Positions 46,569 through 55,781 of a DNA stretch of 64,000 nucleotides are shown piece by piece (within the stretch, counting starts at the first letter, position 1; the number at the start of each line of letters is the position of its first letter). The stretch comes from Cellulomonas sp. JZ18 (GTDB lineage Bacteria; Actinomycetota; Actinomycetes; Actinomycetales; Cellulomonadaceae): NCBI RefSeq assembly GCF_009720485.1, contig NZ_CP045245.1, forward strand, positions 124,001 to 188,000. Reading direction: 5' to 3'. A model generated the notes under the pieces. The model was given only the letters and a program-made list of their open reading frames with translations. It ran no database searches and was not told the origin of the DNA. The position numbers were made by a program, and so were the translations under genes.

Positions 46569-47666
46569 AGCAGCCCCAGCTCCTCGAGCGTCCCCGCGAC
46601 CCGCTCGTCCTGCTCCTGCAGGAACTCGCCGAACTCGTCGCCCGTGCGGAACGCGTCGATCCACCCGTTCGTCTCCAGCGCCTCCTGCCACTCGGGCGAC
46701 GCGTGCATCTCCTCCAGGAGCGCGATGTGCTGGTCGCGCACCTCGTCGGGGATGCCGGGCGGGGCCAGCACGCCGCGCCAGTTGGTGAAGACGAGGTCGA
46801 TGCCGGACTCGACGAGCGTCGGGGCGTCCACGCCCGCGAGCCGCTCCTCGCCGGAGACCGCGAGCACCCGCAGCGAGCCGTCGGCGATCTGCCCCTCGAA
46901 CTCCCCGAGGCCGGATGTGCCGACGTCGATCTTCGCGCCGAGCAGTGCGGTCGTGAGGGGGCCGCCGCCGTCGTAGGAGATGTAGTTGACCTCCGTCGGG
47001 TCCACGCCGACCGCCGCCGCGAGCTGCATCGGGAACAGGTGGTCCGGCCCGCCGTTGCCCGAGCCGCCGCCGATCCGCACGCTGCCGGGGTCCGCCTTTC
47101 CACGCGGCGACCATGTCGTCGACCGTCCGGAACGGGGAGTCGGCGGGCACCAGCAGCCCCTCCTGGTCCTCGATGAGCTGCGCGATCGGCGTCGCCTCGC
47201 TCACGCGCGCGTCCGACCCGTTGGTGTACGTCGCGCCCACGACGCCGAGGCCCATCGTCATGAGCAGGTCCTCCGCGCCGCGCTCGTTGACGAGCCGCTG
47301 CATCGCGACCGTCCCGCTCGCGCCGATCACGTTGCTGACCTCGAACCGGCCCGTGAGGTCCTCGTCCTCCATGACGCGGGTCGCCGCCCGCCCGGTCTGG
47401 TCGTACCCGCCGCCGGGGGAGTTGGGGATCATCATGCGCAGCCGCCGGTTCTCGCCGCCGTCGTCCCCGCGCGTGACGCCGCACCCGGTGAGCGCGAGGA
47501 CCGCGACGAGCAGGCCGGCGAGGACGAGGCGCGCCCGCCCCGCCCGGCCGGGACGCGACCTGTGCAGGGTTGTGGACGCCTGGCGTCCGCAACGCTGCAC
47601 GACGTCGTCGCGCCGGGTCGCCGGCAGGGGCGCGTGCGCGCGTGCACCGTGCGGCAGGACCGCCAT
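46565..47666 (-). CDS. tctC: Tricarboxylate-binding lipoprotein (Bug/TctC family); frameshift at 47097-47099
   Basis: Soluble receptor of the Tct system. It has a lipobox LALTGC, then the Bug fold: RMMIPNSPGGGYDQTGRAAT, VSNVIGASGTVAMQRLV, and after the break VRIGGGSGNGGPDHLFPMQL, EVNYISYDGGGPLTTALL, TLVESGIDLVFTNWRGVLAP. The break is an extra base in TTT (47097-47099); removing one T gives AAWKADPGSVRIGGG. ATG 47666 has GAGGGGG upstream but yields an unusually long 45-residue n-region containing a 37-bp inverted repeat. GTG 47600 is an alternative without a ribosome-binding site. Confidence 0.85.
47563..47599. promoter_or_regulatory. 37-bp inverted repeat at the 5' end of tctC
   Basis: Arms 47563-47580 and 47582-47599 are 18 bp, mirror images with two mismatches around a single T (core TTGTGGACGCC-T-GGCGTCCGCAA). 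It covers codons before the lipobox if tctC starts at 47666. Its size and symmetry suggest an operator for the tct operon. Confidence 0.55.
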
Positions 47667-47949
47667 GCAGAACACCCCCTCGTGCCTGCTCCCGATCCTG
47701 TCCCCCCGCGCCGCTCCCGGCACCCCGACGCCCGACCGTGCCCCGCCGCGCCCGCCCGCGCCCCCGCCGCGCCCGCGCAGACTCCACCCCACTCGTGGTG
47801 CACGAGCGCGCCTGCGCTCGGTCGCAAGGGGCTGACGGCGGCGCCGAGCCGTGCCCGCCGCGCAGCAGGAGGGCGGAGGTCGAGCGCGCCAGACGTCGCG
47901 CCAGCGCACCGGACACGAGTGGCGCGCTCGGCGGACGTGTGGCGCGCTC

Positions 47950-48036
47950 GGCGGTGGCGGTGGCGGTGGCGGTGGCGGTGGCGGTGGCGGCGGTGGCGGC
48001 GGTGGTGGTGGCGGCGGTGGGGGCGGGGGCCGGTGG
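47950..48036. repeat. (GGTGGC)n microsatellite
   Basis: About 85 bp of 6-bp GGTGGC units degenerating into GGC/GGT triplets. Such tracts slip readily in replication and in sequencing, so the length is doubtful. It lies between two convergence/divergence points and codes for nothing credible. Confidence 0.85.
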
Positions 48037-48050
48037 GTGGGCGGACGTGC

Positions 48051-48085
48051 CGCGGCCCCGGGGAGGGTCGCTCCCCGGGGCCGCG
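48051..48085. terminator. Terminator hairpin of the GH30 gene
   Basis: Perfect 15-bp arms 48051-48065 and 48071-48085, loop GGTCG, 34 bp beyond the GH30 stop. Confidence 0.75.
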
Positions 48086-48118
48086 TCGGTGGCCGGTGTG
48101 CCGGCCGGTGGTGTCGCG

Positions 48119-51100
48119 TCAGGCGGTGGTGCCGGTCTGACGACGACGGACCGTGACCACGCCCGCGCCGGCGGCCACGAGGCCGAGGCCGAGGGTGAGC
48201 AGGGCCCACGGGGTGGCGCCCGTGACGGCGAGGCTGCCGCCGCCTGCGGCGACGACCCGGAGGGTCGCCGTGCCGGTCGCACCCGTCGCGCGGTCGATGA
48301 CCACGACGGTGTGCGTGCCTGCCGCGGTGCCGCGCGGGACCGTCACCCGCGTCGACAGGGCGCCGGCCGCGTCGGCCGTGCGGACGGCGAGCAGGACGGG
48401 CTCCGAGCGGAGCTCGACCGCCACCTCGCCGCCGGCGGTCAGGCCGGACGCGGTGACGTCCACCGTGCCGCCCGCGCGGACCGTGCCGGCCGACAGGGAG
48501 ACCGTCGGCCCCGCCTGCGGACCGGGCTGACCCGGCTGCCCCGGGTTCGGCCCGCCCGGCTGACCGGGCTGACCGGGCTGACCGGGCTGACCCGGCTGGC
48601 CGGGCTGGCCGGGCTGTCCCGGCTGCCCCGGGTCGACCGCGTCGACGACCGTCACCGGCGCCGACGCGACCGCCGCCGACGCGACGAACCCGTCGGCGGT
48701 GGCGGTCACCGTGACGGTGACCTCCGCGCCGACGTGCTCGTCGGCCGGCGTGAAGGACGCCCCCTCGACGTCCTCCACGACCTCGCCGTCCACGGCCCAC
48801 ACGTACGCGAGCGTGGCGTCCGCCGGGTCGACGTCAGCGACCGCCGTGAGCGCCGAGCCGGCCGTGGCCGACCCGTCCGCCGCGAGGCCGCTGAGCGTGA
48901 CCCCGCGCACGACCGCGCGCCGGGCCACCGTGACGGTCGTCGTCGCGGTCTCCGAGCCGTCGGCCGACGTGACGCGCACGGTGGCGATGCCGCCGTTCTC
49001 CTCGGACGGCTGCGTCACCTGCACACGCGCCGCGCGGTCGACCGGCACCGCGACGACGCTCGGCCACGCCGACCCGTCCACCTGCACGTCGTACGCCGTG
49101 ACGTCGGGCGCGAAGCCCGGCACGTCGACGCCGTTCGTGCGCAGGGCGGCGAGGTCGGTGACGGAGCCGGCGGCGGGCGCGACGGCGCCGATCTCCACCT
49201 CCGACACGATCATGTGCACGCCCGGGTTCGGCGTGAGCACGAACCGCAGGCCCGTGGCCTCGAGGCCGTCGAGGTCGAGCGTGAGCACCGGCCCGCCCGC
49301 GTCGCCCGGCGCCGGCGTCGGCACCGGCTGCGTGAACCCGGGCACCTGCTGCCACGTGCCCGCGGCGTCCCGGTACTCGACGACGGTCTCGCGCGCCCAG
49401 CTGCGGTGGCTGCCGTCGGCGTAGAAGTACACCGACGCGTCGGCGAGCTCCGTGGCCGGGAACGTGTACGTGAGGGTGTCCGACGTGCGGGCGGTGCCCA
49501 CCCAGTTCGACCACGCCTTGTCGGTCCGGTTGCCGTTGCGGGTGTTCTCGATCGAGTAGCCCGGCTCGGTGTACGTGGCGCTCGCCGTCGTCGTGGGCAG
49601 CGGCACGATGTTCGCCGAGGCCCGCGCGGTGACGACGACGTGGAGGGTCGCCGGGACCGCCGCGGCGCCGGCCTCGTTCGACTCCGCCGTGCCCGGCACG
49701 GCGACGACGCCCTGCGCCGTGAACGACGCGTCCGTGACGCCGGTCCAGTCCCACGTGACGGCCGTGTCGAACGTCGCGGTGGACGCCCCGACGCGCGCCG
49801 GCACGACCGTGGGGGCCGCCTCCTGCACCTGCGCGAGCGTGGCGCCCTCGTACGTCGTGACCGACACGGGGTCGGTGACGGTGAACCCGCCGACGTCGAC
49901 GGTCCCGGTCACGGTCAGCGCCGCGCCGTACACGTCGGTCGCCGTCCCGGTGATCGCGACCTGCCCCGCCTGCTGCCACGCCGACGCGGGGACCTCGTCC
50001 CACACGACCGCCGCGGCCGGGCCTGTGCCCCACCGGTACGTCGGCACGACCGTCGCGGGCAGCGCCGGTGCGACGCCGACCGTGGTGCTCAGCGCCACGG
50101 GGGAGACCCCGGTCGCCGCGACGTCGCGCGGGTACCAGCGCTGGTTCGCGCCGCCGTTCGACCCGTAGACCCCGACGCCCGCGTTCTCGGCCGTCGACTG
50201 CCCGCCGACCTCGAGCGCCTGCCCGACGCCCTCGTTGACGAACGCGAAGGAGCGCGCGTCCGTCGAGGACACGATCCACCGCGTCTGCGGCTCGGCCGCG
50301 GCGGCCTCGACGGCGACCGACCGCAGGTCCGTGCCGGCCCGCGTCGCGCCGAGCACGCGCCCGTCGGCCGCCTGGAGCACGAACCGCTTCGTCCCGTCGA
50401 GACGCCCCGGCGCGACCGCGTGCGCCGTCCACAGCTGCGGGCGGGCGGCCTCGGCCGTCGCGCCCGGCGTCGTGATGGTCGTCGCCGTGGGGGCACCGGT
50501 CGCCGCCGTGAGCGCCTTGCCGCTCTGCACGCCGGTGAGCTGGTACGTGTGCCCGTCGGCGATCGCCGCCGCGTCCTCGGCCACGCCGCTGACGCCGTCG
50601 AGCTCGATCGACGTCACCGACCGTGCCGGGAGCGTGAGCGTGACGGTCTCGGCCGCGGCGTCCACCGCCACCGGCTCACCCCGGACGAGCGCGTTCGCGC
50701 CCGGTCGGTCCTCCGGCGACTGCGTCGTCACGTACGGCGTCGCCGTCGCGCCCGCCGCGACCGTCCCGAAGTGGCGCAGGTCCACCGTCAGCGTGACCGG
50801 CTCGGCCGACGCGTTCGTGTGCACGAGCGCCGTCGACGTGCCGTCGGCCTTGAGGGCGGCCGTCGTCGTGGCGGAGTCGGTCGCGATGACGCGGTCGCCC
50901 GGGCGGATGAAGTGCGTGAAGTTGCGGGTGGTGTCGTACTTCGTGTTCGTCTCGACGTGGCACGGCTCGACCTGCGAGAAGTCGCCGCCCGCGTCCTCCA
51001 CGCGCCGCTCGGACGCGAAGACGGCGTCGTCGCCCGACCCGTACCAGCGGCAGTCCAGGTCGATGAAGACGCCGCCCCAGTTCAGGTTCTCCCCGGTGGG

Positions 51101-52291
51101 CTGCATGTTGTACAGGTCCTCGACCGGCTGCCAGAACACCCACGCGTCCGACTCCAGCTCGCGCAGGTCGTCGTGGATGCGCCCGGCCAGGCCGAGGCCG
51201 TTGACGATGCTCGCCGGGTTCCAGCCGTTGACCCAGCTGCCCTCGACCTCGCTCATCCACAGCGGCTTGTCCTCGACCTTCGCGAGGTCGCGGACGGTCA
51301 CGCGGCCGCCCGTGCCGTACGTGTGCACGTTGAGCTGGTCGACGTTCGCCCGGGTCTGCGCGTCGTACGCCTCCCAGTTGCGCACGAACGTGCCGGGGTT
51401 GGTCTCGTCCATGGCGGAGACGACGGCGTCGGTGGTCGTGCCGGGAGCGCGCAGGCGCTCGGCCAGCGCGTCGATGAGGTCCGCCTGCCGGGCGGGGCCG
51501 ACGTGCATGCCCTCCTGCCGGCCGCCCACGGGGACGCCGTCGCGGAGCGTCGTGCCCCAGTAGTTCGTGTTCGGCTCGTTGAGCGGGTCGATGGTGTCGA
51601 CCGTGATGCCGTGCGCGTCCTCGAGCGCCTCGCTGACGCGCACCAGGTACGCCGCGAAGTCGTCGACCGAGTCGGGCCGCAGCTGCTCGGCGTTCGCGTC
51701 GAACCCGCCGGAGACGTACCCGTTCTCCGTCATGAACCACGGCGCCGAGTTCGCGAACGTCTCCCAGTGCGTGATCTGGTCGTCCGCCGCGAGCTGCTCG
51801 ACCCACCACCGCTGGCCGGCGTCGGCGTCGAGGTCGTAGAAGCGGTCGTCGCCCGGGTCGAAGGCCTCGCGCACCCGCTCGGCGTTGGCGTGCGTCGTGG
51901 GGGCCCCGCCGTACAGGCCGAGCGCACCGTCCGGGTCGGCCTTCCACCAGCCCGGCACCGCACCGCCGGGGCGCAGGTAGTCGACGACGTCGGACGCGTG
52001 CCCGCCGCCGATGTTGTAGCGGGCGATGTTGAGGTCCAGGCCGTCGGCGCTGAACAGCTTGTCGTACAGGTCCTGCCGGACGTCCTCCGGGTAGCCGCCG
52101 GTCGCGTTCGCGAACCAGACCAGGCTCGTGCCCCAGCCCTGGAACTCCTCCCCGGCGTACCAGGGGTTGGGGGTGACGGTGACCGCGGCCGCCGCGGCGG
52201 CGGGAGCGGTCACGGCCGGTGCTGCGATGAGCCCGGCCGTCAGCGCGAGCACGGCGGCTCCCGCTGTCGAGCGACGTGACGTCGTCGTCAT
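48119..52291 (-). CDS. Wall-anchored GH30 glycoside hydrolase (endo-beta-1,6-galactanase-like), multidomain
   Basis: A 1390-residue secreted enzyme. Signal peptide to about residue 37. GH30 (about 40-560) shows EEFQGWGTSLVWFANATGGY, IDPLNEPNTNYW (acid/base E in NEPN) and PLWMSEVEGSWVNGW (nucleophile E), resembling subfamily 5 galactanases. A ricin-type beta-trefoil follows (about 573-730), then an Ig-like domain (about 748-800), a discoidin-like domain (about 890-1040), further beta domains, PGQ repeats (about 1217-1254) and LAVTG (1354-1358) plus helix and RRRQ: a class-E sortase anchor. It would cut galactan at the cell surface. It is last in the galactan cluster; specificity is inferred from cluster and subfamily likeness. 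Confidence 0.88.
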   Translation of the reverse strand: MTTTSRRSTAGAAVLALTAGLIAAPAVTAPAAAAAAVTVTPNPWYAGEEFQGWGTSLVWFANATGGYPEDVRQDLYDKLFSADGLDLNIARYNIGGGHASDVVDYLRPGGAVPGWWKADPDGALGLYGGAPTTHANAERVREAFDPGDDRFYDLDADAGQRWWVEQLAADDQITHWETFANSAPWFMTENGYVSGGFDANAEQLRPDSVDDFAAYLVRVSEALEDAHGITVDTIDPLNEPNTNYWGTTLRDGVPVGGRQEGMHVGPARQADLIDALAERLRAPGTTTDAVVSAMDETNPGTFVRNWEAYDAQTRANVDQLNVHTYGTGGRVTVRDLAKVEDKPLWMSEVEGSWVNGWNPASIVNGLGLAGRIHDDLRELESDAWVFWQPVEDLYNMQPTGENLNWGGVFIDLDCRWYGSGDDAVFASERRVEDAGGDFSQVEPCHVETNTKYDTTRNFTHFIRPGDRVIATDSATTTAALKADGTSTALVHTNASAEPVTLTVDLRHFGTVAAGATATPYVTTQSPEDRPGANALVRGEPVAVDAAAETVTLTLPARSVTSIELDGVSGVAEDAAAIADGHTYQLTGVQSGKALTAATGAPTATTITTPGATAEAARPQLWTAHAVAPGRLDGTKRFVLQAADGRVLGATRAGTDLRSVAVEAAAAEPQTRWIVSSTDARSFAFVNEGVGQALEVGGQSTAENAGVGVYGSNGGANQRWYPRDVAATGVSPVALSTTVGVAPALPATVVPTYRWGTGPAAAVVWDEVPASAWQQAGQVAITGTATDVYGAALTVTGTVDVGGFTVTDPVSVTTYEGATLAQVQEAAPTVVPARVGASTATFDTAVTWDWTGVTDASFTAQGVVAVPGTAESNEAGAAAVPATLHVVVTARASANIVPLPTTTASATYTEPGYSIENTRNGNRTDKAWSNWVGTARTSDTLTYTFPATELADASVYFYADGSHRSWARETVVEYRDAAGTWQQVPGFTQPVPTPAPGDAGGPVLTLDLDGLEATGLRFVLTPNPGVHMIVSEVEIGAVAPAAGSVTDLAALRTNGVDVPGFAPDVTAYDVQVDGSAWPSVVAVPVDRAARVQVTQPSEENGGIATVRVTSADGSETATTTVTVARRAVVRGVTLSGLAADGSATAGSALTAVADVDPADATLAYVWAVDGEVVEDVEGASFTPADEHVGAEVTVTVTATADGFVASAAVASAPVTVVDAVDPGQPGQPGQPGQPGQPGQPGQPGQPGGPNPGQPGQPGPQAGPTVSLSAGTVRAGGTVDVTASGLTAGGEVAVELRSEPVLLAVRTADAAGALSTRVTVPRGTAAGTHTVVVIDRATGATGTATLRVVAAGGGSLAVTGATPWALLTLGLGLVAAGAGVVTVRRRQTGTTA

Positions 52292-52358
52292 CGGTCCTCT
52301 TCTCTCGGTTCTTCCTGGGGTCGTGCTCTCTCTCGTGGTGCGTGAGGGGGTGGACCGG

Positions 52359-52407
52359 CGGGCCGGCACGGGCACCGGGGGACTGCGTACGTGCCCGTGC
52401 CGGCCCG
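52359..52407. terminator. Terminator hairpin, perfect 17-bp stem, after GH35
   Basis: Arms 52359-52375 and 52391-52407, 15-nt loop, 42 bp beyond the GH35 stop and 68 bp before the GH30 start. It suggests GH30 has its own promoter or that read-through is regulated. Confidence 0.7.
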
Positions 52408-52448
52408 TCGGGGTCGGTGGGTCGGACCCGTCGTCGGGTCCGGTGGGG

Positions 52449-54206
52449 TCAGAACTCGGTGTGGCCGAGGTCGGGCGCGTCGACGAGCGCGAGCTCGCCC
52501 GGGCCGCCGAGCAGCTCCAGGACGACGACGCGGTCGCCGCGACCGGTCACGGCGGGGGCGGGGACGTAGAGGGTCGTCTGCGGGCCCTTCGACCAGTACC
52601 GGCCGAGCGACGTGCCGTTGACCCAGACGACGCCCTTGCCCCAGCCGCGCGTCGAGACGAACAGGTCGGCCTGCGGCAGGTCGCTCTCCCAGACGCTGAA
52701 CGACGGCCCCGGCACCGGGCCTGCGGACCCGGGCGCGTCGGCCGCGAGCGCGGGGGACGCCGCGACCGCGTCGACGTCGAGCGGCAGGACGCGCCACCCG
52801 GTGAGCTCGCGCCCGCCCAGCAGCGCCGGGCCGACCAGTCCCTTGGCCTCGCCGATCCGCGGGCCGTAATTGACGCGACCCTGGTCCTCGACGAGCACGT
52901 CGAGGCGGCCTACGCCGGCGGGCAGCGTCAGCGACGTCCCGCGCTCGGAGCGGTCGACGACGCCGACGGGACGCCCGTCGAGGAACACCTGCGCCCGGTC
53001 GCGGACCTCGGTGAACGCGAGCACGGCGGGCTCGGCGAGGTCGACGGACGTCCGGTACAGCACGAAGCCGGAGGCCGCGGCGACCTCCTCGTGGGTGGGG
53101 ACGTCGTGCGCGTCCACCCAGCCGTCGAGCCCGTCGACGACGCTCCACAGGTCGACGGTCCGCCGGCCGGCGGCCAGGACGCCGGTCGGCGCGGGCGCGC
53201 GCGTCGGCGCCGTCTCCGCCGGCAGCGCGGTGTACCGGCCCAGCACCTCCCGGAACGCGTCGTACTTCGCCGTGCGCGTGCCGTCCTCCGCGAGCGGGGC
53301 GTCGTAGTCGTACGACGTGACGGTCGGCTGGTAGACGCCCTTGTCGTTCGCGCCGGACGTGAACCCGGCGTTCGTGCCGCCGTGGAACATGTAGACGTTC
53401 ACCGAGCCGCCGGCCGCGAGCAGCGCGTCGAGGTCGGCCGCCGACTGCGCCGGGTCGGTCGTGTGGTGGTGCGCGCCCCAGTGGTCGAACCAGCCGCACC
53501 AGAACTCCATGCACATGAGCGGCCCGGTGGGCTGGTGGCGGCGCAGGATCTCCAGCCGCTCGGCGGTGCGGGAGCCGAACGTGGCCGTGCGGTGCAGCTC
53601 GGGCAGGCCGCCGCGCTCGAGCATCGCGTCGTCGGCCTGGTCGCACGTGAGCAGCGGGACCTCGATGCCCTGGGCGCGGTTGATCGCGACGAGCGCGCGC
53701 AGGTAGTCCTTGTCGTCGCCGTACGCGCCGTACTCGTTCTCCACCTGCACGGCGATCACCGGCCCGCCCCGCGTCACCTGGCGCTCCGCGACGATCGGCA
53801 GCACGTGCTCGAGGTACTGCTGCACGGCCTTCATGTACGTCGGCTCGTTGCGGCGCACCCCGACGCCGGGCATGCGGAACAGCCACGCGGGGAACCCGCC
53901 GTTGTCCCACTCCGCGCAGATGTACGGCCCGGGACGCACGATCGCGTGCATGCCCTCGGCCGCGACCAGGTCGAGGAACCGGCCGAGGTCGCGCGGGCCG
54001 GTCGTGTCGAACACGTCGGGCGTCGGCGCGTGCACGTTCCACGCCACGTACGTCTCGATCGTGTTCAGGCCCATGAGCCGCGCGGAGCGGATGCGGTCGG
54101 CCCACAGATCCGGGTGCACGCGGAAGTAGTGCAGCGCTCCCGAGAGCACCTGGTGGGGGCGGCCGTCGAGCAGGAAGTCCCGCTCGCCGATCTCGAACGT
54201 GGGCAT
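52449..54206 (-). CDS. Cytosolic GH35 beta-galactosidase
   Basis: A 585-residue enzyme, no signal peptide. GH35 start FEIGERDFLLDGRPHQVLSG, then LHYFRVHPDLWADRI, YVAWNVHAP, RPGPYICAEWDNGGFPAWL, the acid/base in VQVENEYGAYG and the nucleophile in PLMCMEFWCGWFDHWG. VNVYMFHGGTNAGFTSGAND is the conserved glycine-rich loop. Two C-terminal jelly-roll domains end with GWGKGVVWVNGTSLGRYW. It removes terminal beta-linked galactose from imported oligosaccharides. Start ATG 54206. Part of the malF-malG-SBP-GH35 run. Confidence 0.94.
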   Translation of the reverse strand: MPTFEIGERDFLLDGRPHQVLSGALHYFRVHPDLWADRIRSARLMGLNTIETYVAWNVHAPTPDVFDTTGPRDLGRFLDLVAAEGMHAIVRPGPYICAEWDNGGFPAWLFRMPGVGVRRNEPTYMKAVQQYLEHVLPIVAERQVTRGGPVIAVQVENEYGAYGDDKDYLRALVAINRAQGIEVPLLTCDQADDAMLERGGLPELHRTATFGSRTAERLEILRRHQPTGPLMCMEFWCGWFDHWGAHHHTTDPAQSAADLDALLAAGGSVNVYMFHGGTNAGFTSGANDKGVYQPTVTSYDYDAPLAEDGTRTAKYDAFREVLGRYTALPAETAPTRAPAPTGVLAAGRRTVDLWSVVDGLDGWVDAHDVPTHEEVAAASGFVLYRTSVDLAEPAVLAFTEVRDRAQVFLDGRPVGVVDRSERGTSLTLPAGVGRLDVLVEDQGRVNYGPRIGEAKGLVGPALLGGRELTGWRVLPLDVDAVAASPALAADAPGSAGPVPGPSFSVWESDLPQADLFVSTRGWGKGVVWVNGTSLGRYWSKGPQTTLYVPAPAVTGRGDRVVVLELLGGPGELALVDAPDLGHTEF

Positions 54207-54338
54207 GGCAAGGGCTCCTCGGGTCGCCAGGCGGGTGCTGCGGTGGGTCGCGCGTCCACGACGGAGGGGCGGTACCCCTCCCACGTCGGCGGGCGGTCCG
54301 GTGGGGGTGGTGCGGGCGGGCCGGCGGGACCCGGCTGC

Positions 54339-54378
54339 GGACCGGGGGCGGCGACGCGTGCGCCGCCGCCCCGGGTCC
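54339..54378. terminator. Terminator-like hairpin after the sugar-binding protein gene
   Basis: Arms 54339-54353 and 54364-54378 pair at 14 of 15 positions. It lies 15 bp after the stop. It may be an attenuating hairpin that sets a higher level of the binding protein than of GH35. Confidence 0.6.
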
Positions 54379-54393
54379 GTCGTCAGGGACGGG

Positions 54394-55725
54394 TCACTCG
54401 ACCGTGAAGCCCTGGTCGTTGCCGTAGGTGACGAGCTGCTCCTGCCACGTCGTCAGGCCCTCGGCGAGCGTCGTGTCGGAGACGTAGGCCTGGCCGACGG
54501 TGTCGTTGAAGATGCTGTTCGCGTAGACCTGGTACGGCAGGTACTGCCAGCCCTCGGAGACGTCCGCGGCGGCCTGCGAGAGCACCTCGTTGATCTTCTG
54601 GCCGCCGAAGTACTCCGACTCCGTCGCCAGGTACTCCTCGGACTCCAGGTCCGCGACCGTGGCGGGGAAGCCGCCGCCGTCGATGCGGATCTGCACGCCG
54701 TCACCGGCGGACGCGAACTCGAGGAAGTCGTAGGCGAGCGCCTTGTTCTCCGACGCCTCCATGACCGACATCGCGGAGCCGCCGTTCTCGGCCGTCACGG
54801 ACTCGCCGGCCTCCCACTGCGGCATCGGGGCGACGCGCCACTTGCCCGCGCCCTCCGCGACGCCGGACTCGAAGTTGCCGGGCATCCACGCACCGGTGAC
54901 GAGGGTGGCGATGGTCCCGTTGCCCAGGCCCTGGTACCACTCGTCGCTCCACGCGCTGATCGGCGCGACCAGGTCCGCGGACACGAGCTGCTGCCACATC
55001 TCGGCGAACCGCTGCGAGCCCTCGTCCGCGAGGTCGATCGTCACGTCCGTGCCGTCGACCTGGAACGGGCGGCCGCCGGCCTGCCAGATCATCGACGTCG
55101 CGAAGCCGGCGTCGCCGGTGTCGGCGGTGATGTACGCGTTCGGGTCGGCGGCGTGCAGCGCCTGCGCCGCGGCGACGTACTCGTCCCACGTCGTCGGCAC
55201 CTGGATCCCGTGCTGCTCGAACAGCTCGGCGTTGTAGAACAGCGCCATCGGGCCGGAGTCGAGCGGGAGGCCGTAGACGCCCTCGCCCTGCTGGACCGCG
55301 TTCCACGGGCCCGGCGTGTAGGTGCCCTCGAGCTCGTCGGCGCCGAGCTCGGTCAGGTCAGCGAGGGACTCGCCGATCGCGAACTGCGGCAGCGCGTAGT
55401 ACTCGATCTGCGCGAGGTCGGGCACCCCCGAGCCGGCGCTGATCGCGTTCTGCAGCGCCGTGTACTGGTCGTTGCCCGTGCCGGCGTTGACGAGCTCGAT
55501 CGTCACGTCCGGGTTGGCCTCCATGTAGGCCTCGGCGATCGGCTCGACGGTCGGGTCCCAGGCCCAGACGAGGAGCTCGCCGCCCTCCTCGGCGGCGGCC
55601 TCGGGGTCGGCGTCGGAGCCGCCGCCGCCGCTGCAGGCGGCGAGGGTCAGCGCGAGCGCGCCGACCACGGCGGCGCCGCGCAGGGCGGTGGCGCGCCGGG
55701 CGGGGCGGCGGGTGGTGCGGGTCAT
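54394..55725 (-). CDS. Sugar ABC transporter substrate-binding lipoprotein (CUT1)
   Basis: A 443-residue lipoprotein. Signal and lipobox LTLAACSGG, then the family 1 fold: ELLVWAWDPTVEPIAEAYME, VTIELVNAGTGNDQYTALQN, DLAQIEYYALPQFA, YGLPLDSGPMALFYNAELFE, PTTWDEYVAAAQAL, TGAWMPGNFESG and SAMSVMEASENKALAYDFLE. It binds oligosaccharides outside the membrane. Gene order with MalF/MalG-like permeases and GH35 suggests galacto-oligosaccharides. Distance from malG is 56 bp. Confidence 0.93.
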   Translation of the reverse strand: MTRTTRRPARRATALRGAAVVGALALTLAACSGGGGSDADPEAAAEEGGELLVWAWDPTVEPIAEAYMEANPDVTIELVNAGTGNDQYTALQNAISAGSGVPDLAQIEYYALPQFAIGESLADLTELGADELEGTYTPGPWNAVQQGEGVYGLPLDSGPMALFYNAELFEQHGIQVPTTWDEYVAAAQALHAADPNAYITADTGDAGFATSMIWQAGGRPFQVDGTDVTIDLADEGSQRFAEMWQQLVSADLVAPISAWSDEWYQGLGNGTIATLVTGAWMPGNFESGVAEGAGKWRVAPMPQWEAGESVTAENGGSAMSVMEASENKALAYDFLEFASAGDGVQIRIDGGGFPATVADLESEEYLATESEYFGGQKINEVLSQAAADVSEGWQYLPYQVYANSIFNDTVGQAYVSDTTLAEGLTTWQEQLVTYGNDQGFTVE

Positions 55726-55781
55726 GGGAGTCCTCTCACGTCGTCGTTCGGGAACCGGATGGGGGTGGGGCGGACCTGCCG

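Larger units (their letters stand above)
47667..48118. other. Gene-free gap upstream of tctC with low-complexity DNA
   Basis: No supportable gene. The right half holds a direct repeat GTGGCGCGCTCGGCGG (47921-47936 and 47939-47954), a (GGTGGC)n tract and a terminator. The left half (47700-47900) is G+C-rich without clear structure and must contain the tct promoter. Confidence 0.6.

Noticed and set aside
47851..48156. Gly-rich 101-codon frame
   Set aside because: It is the translation of the GGTGGC tract; no start signal and no conservation expected.
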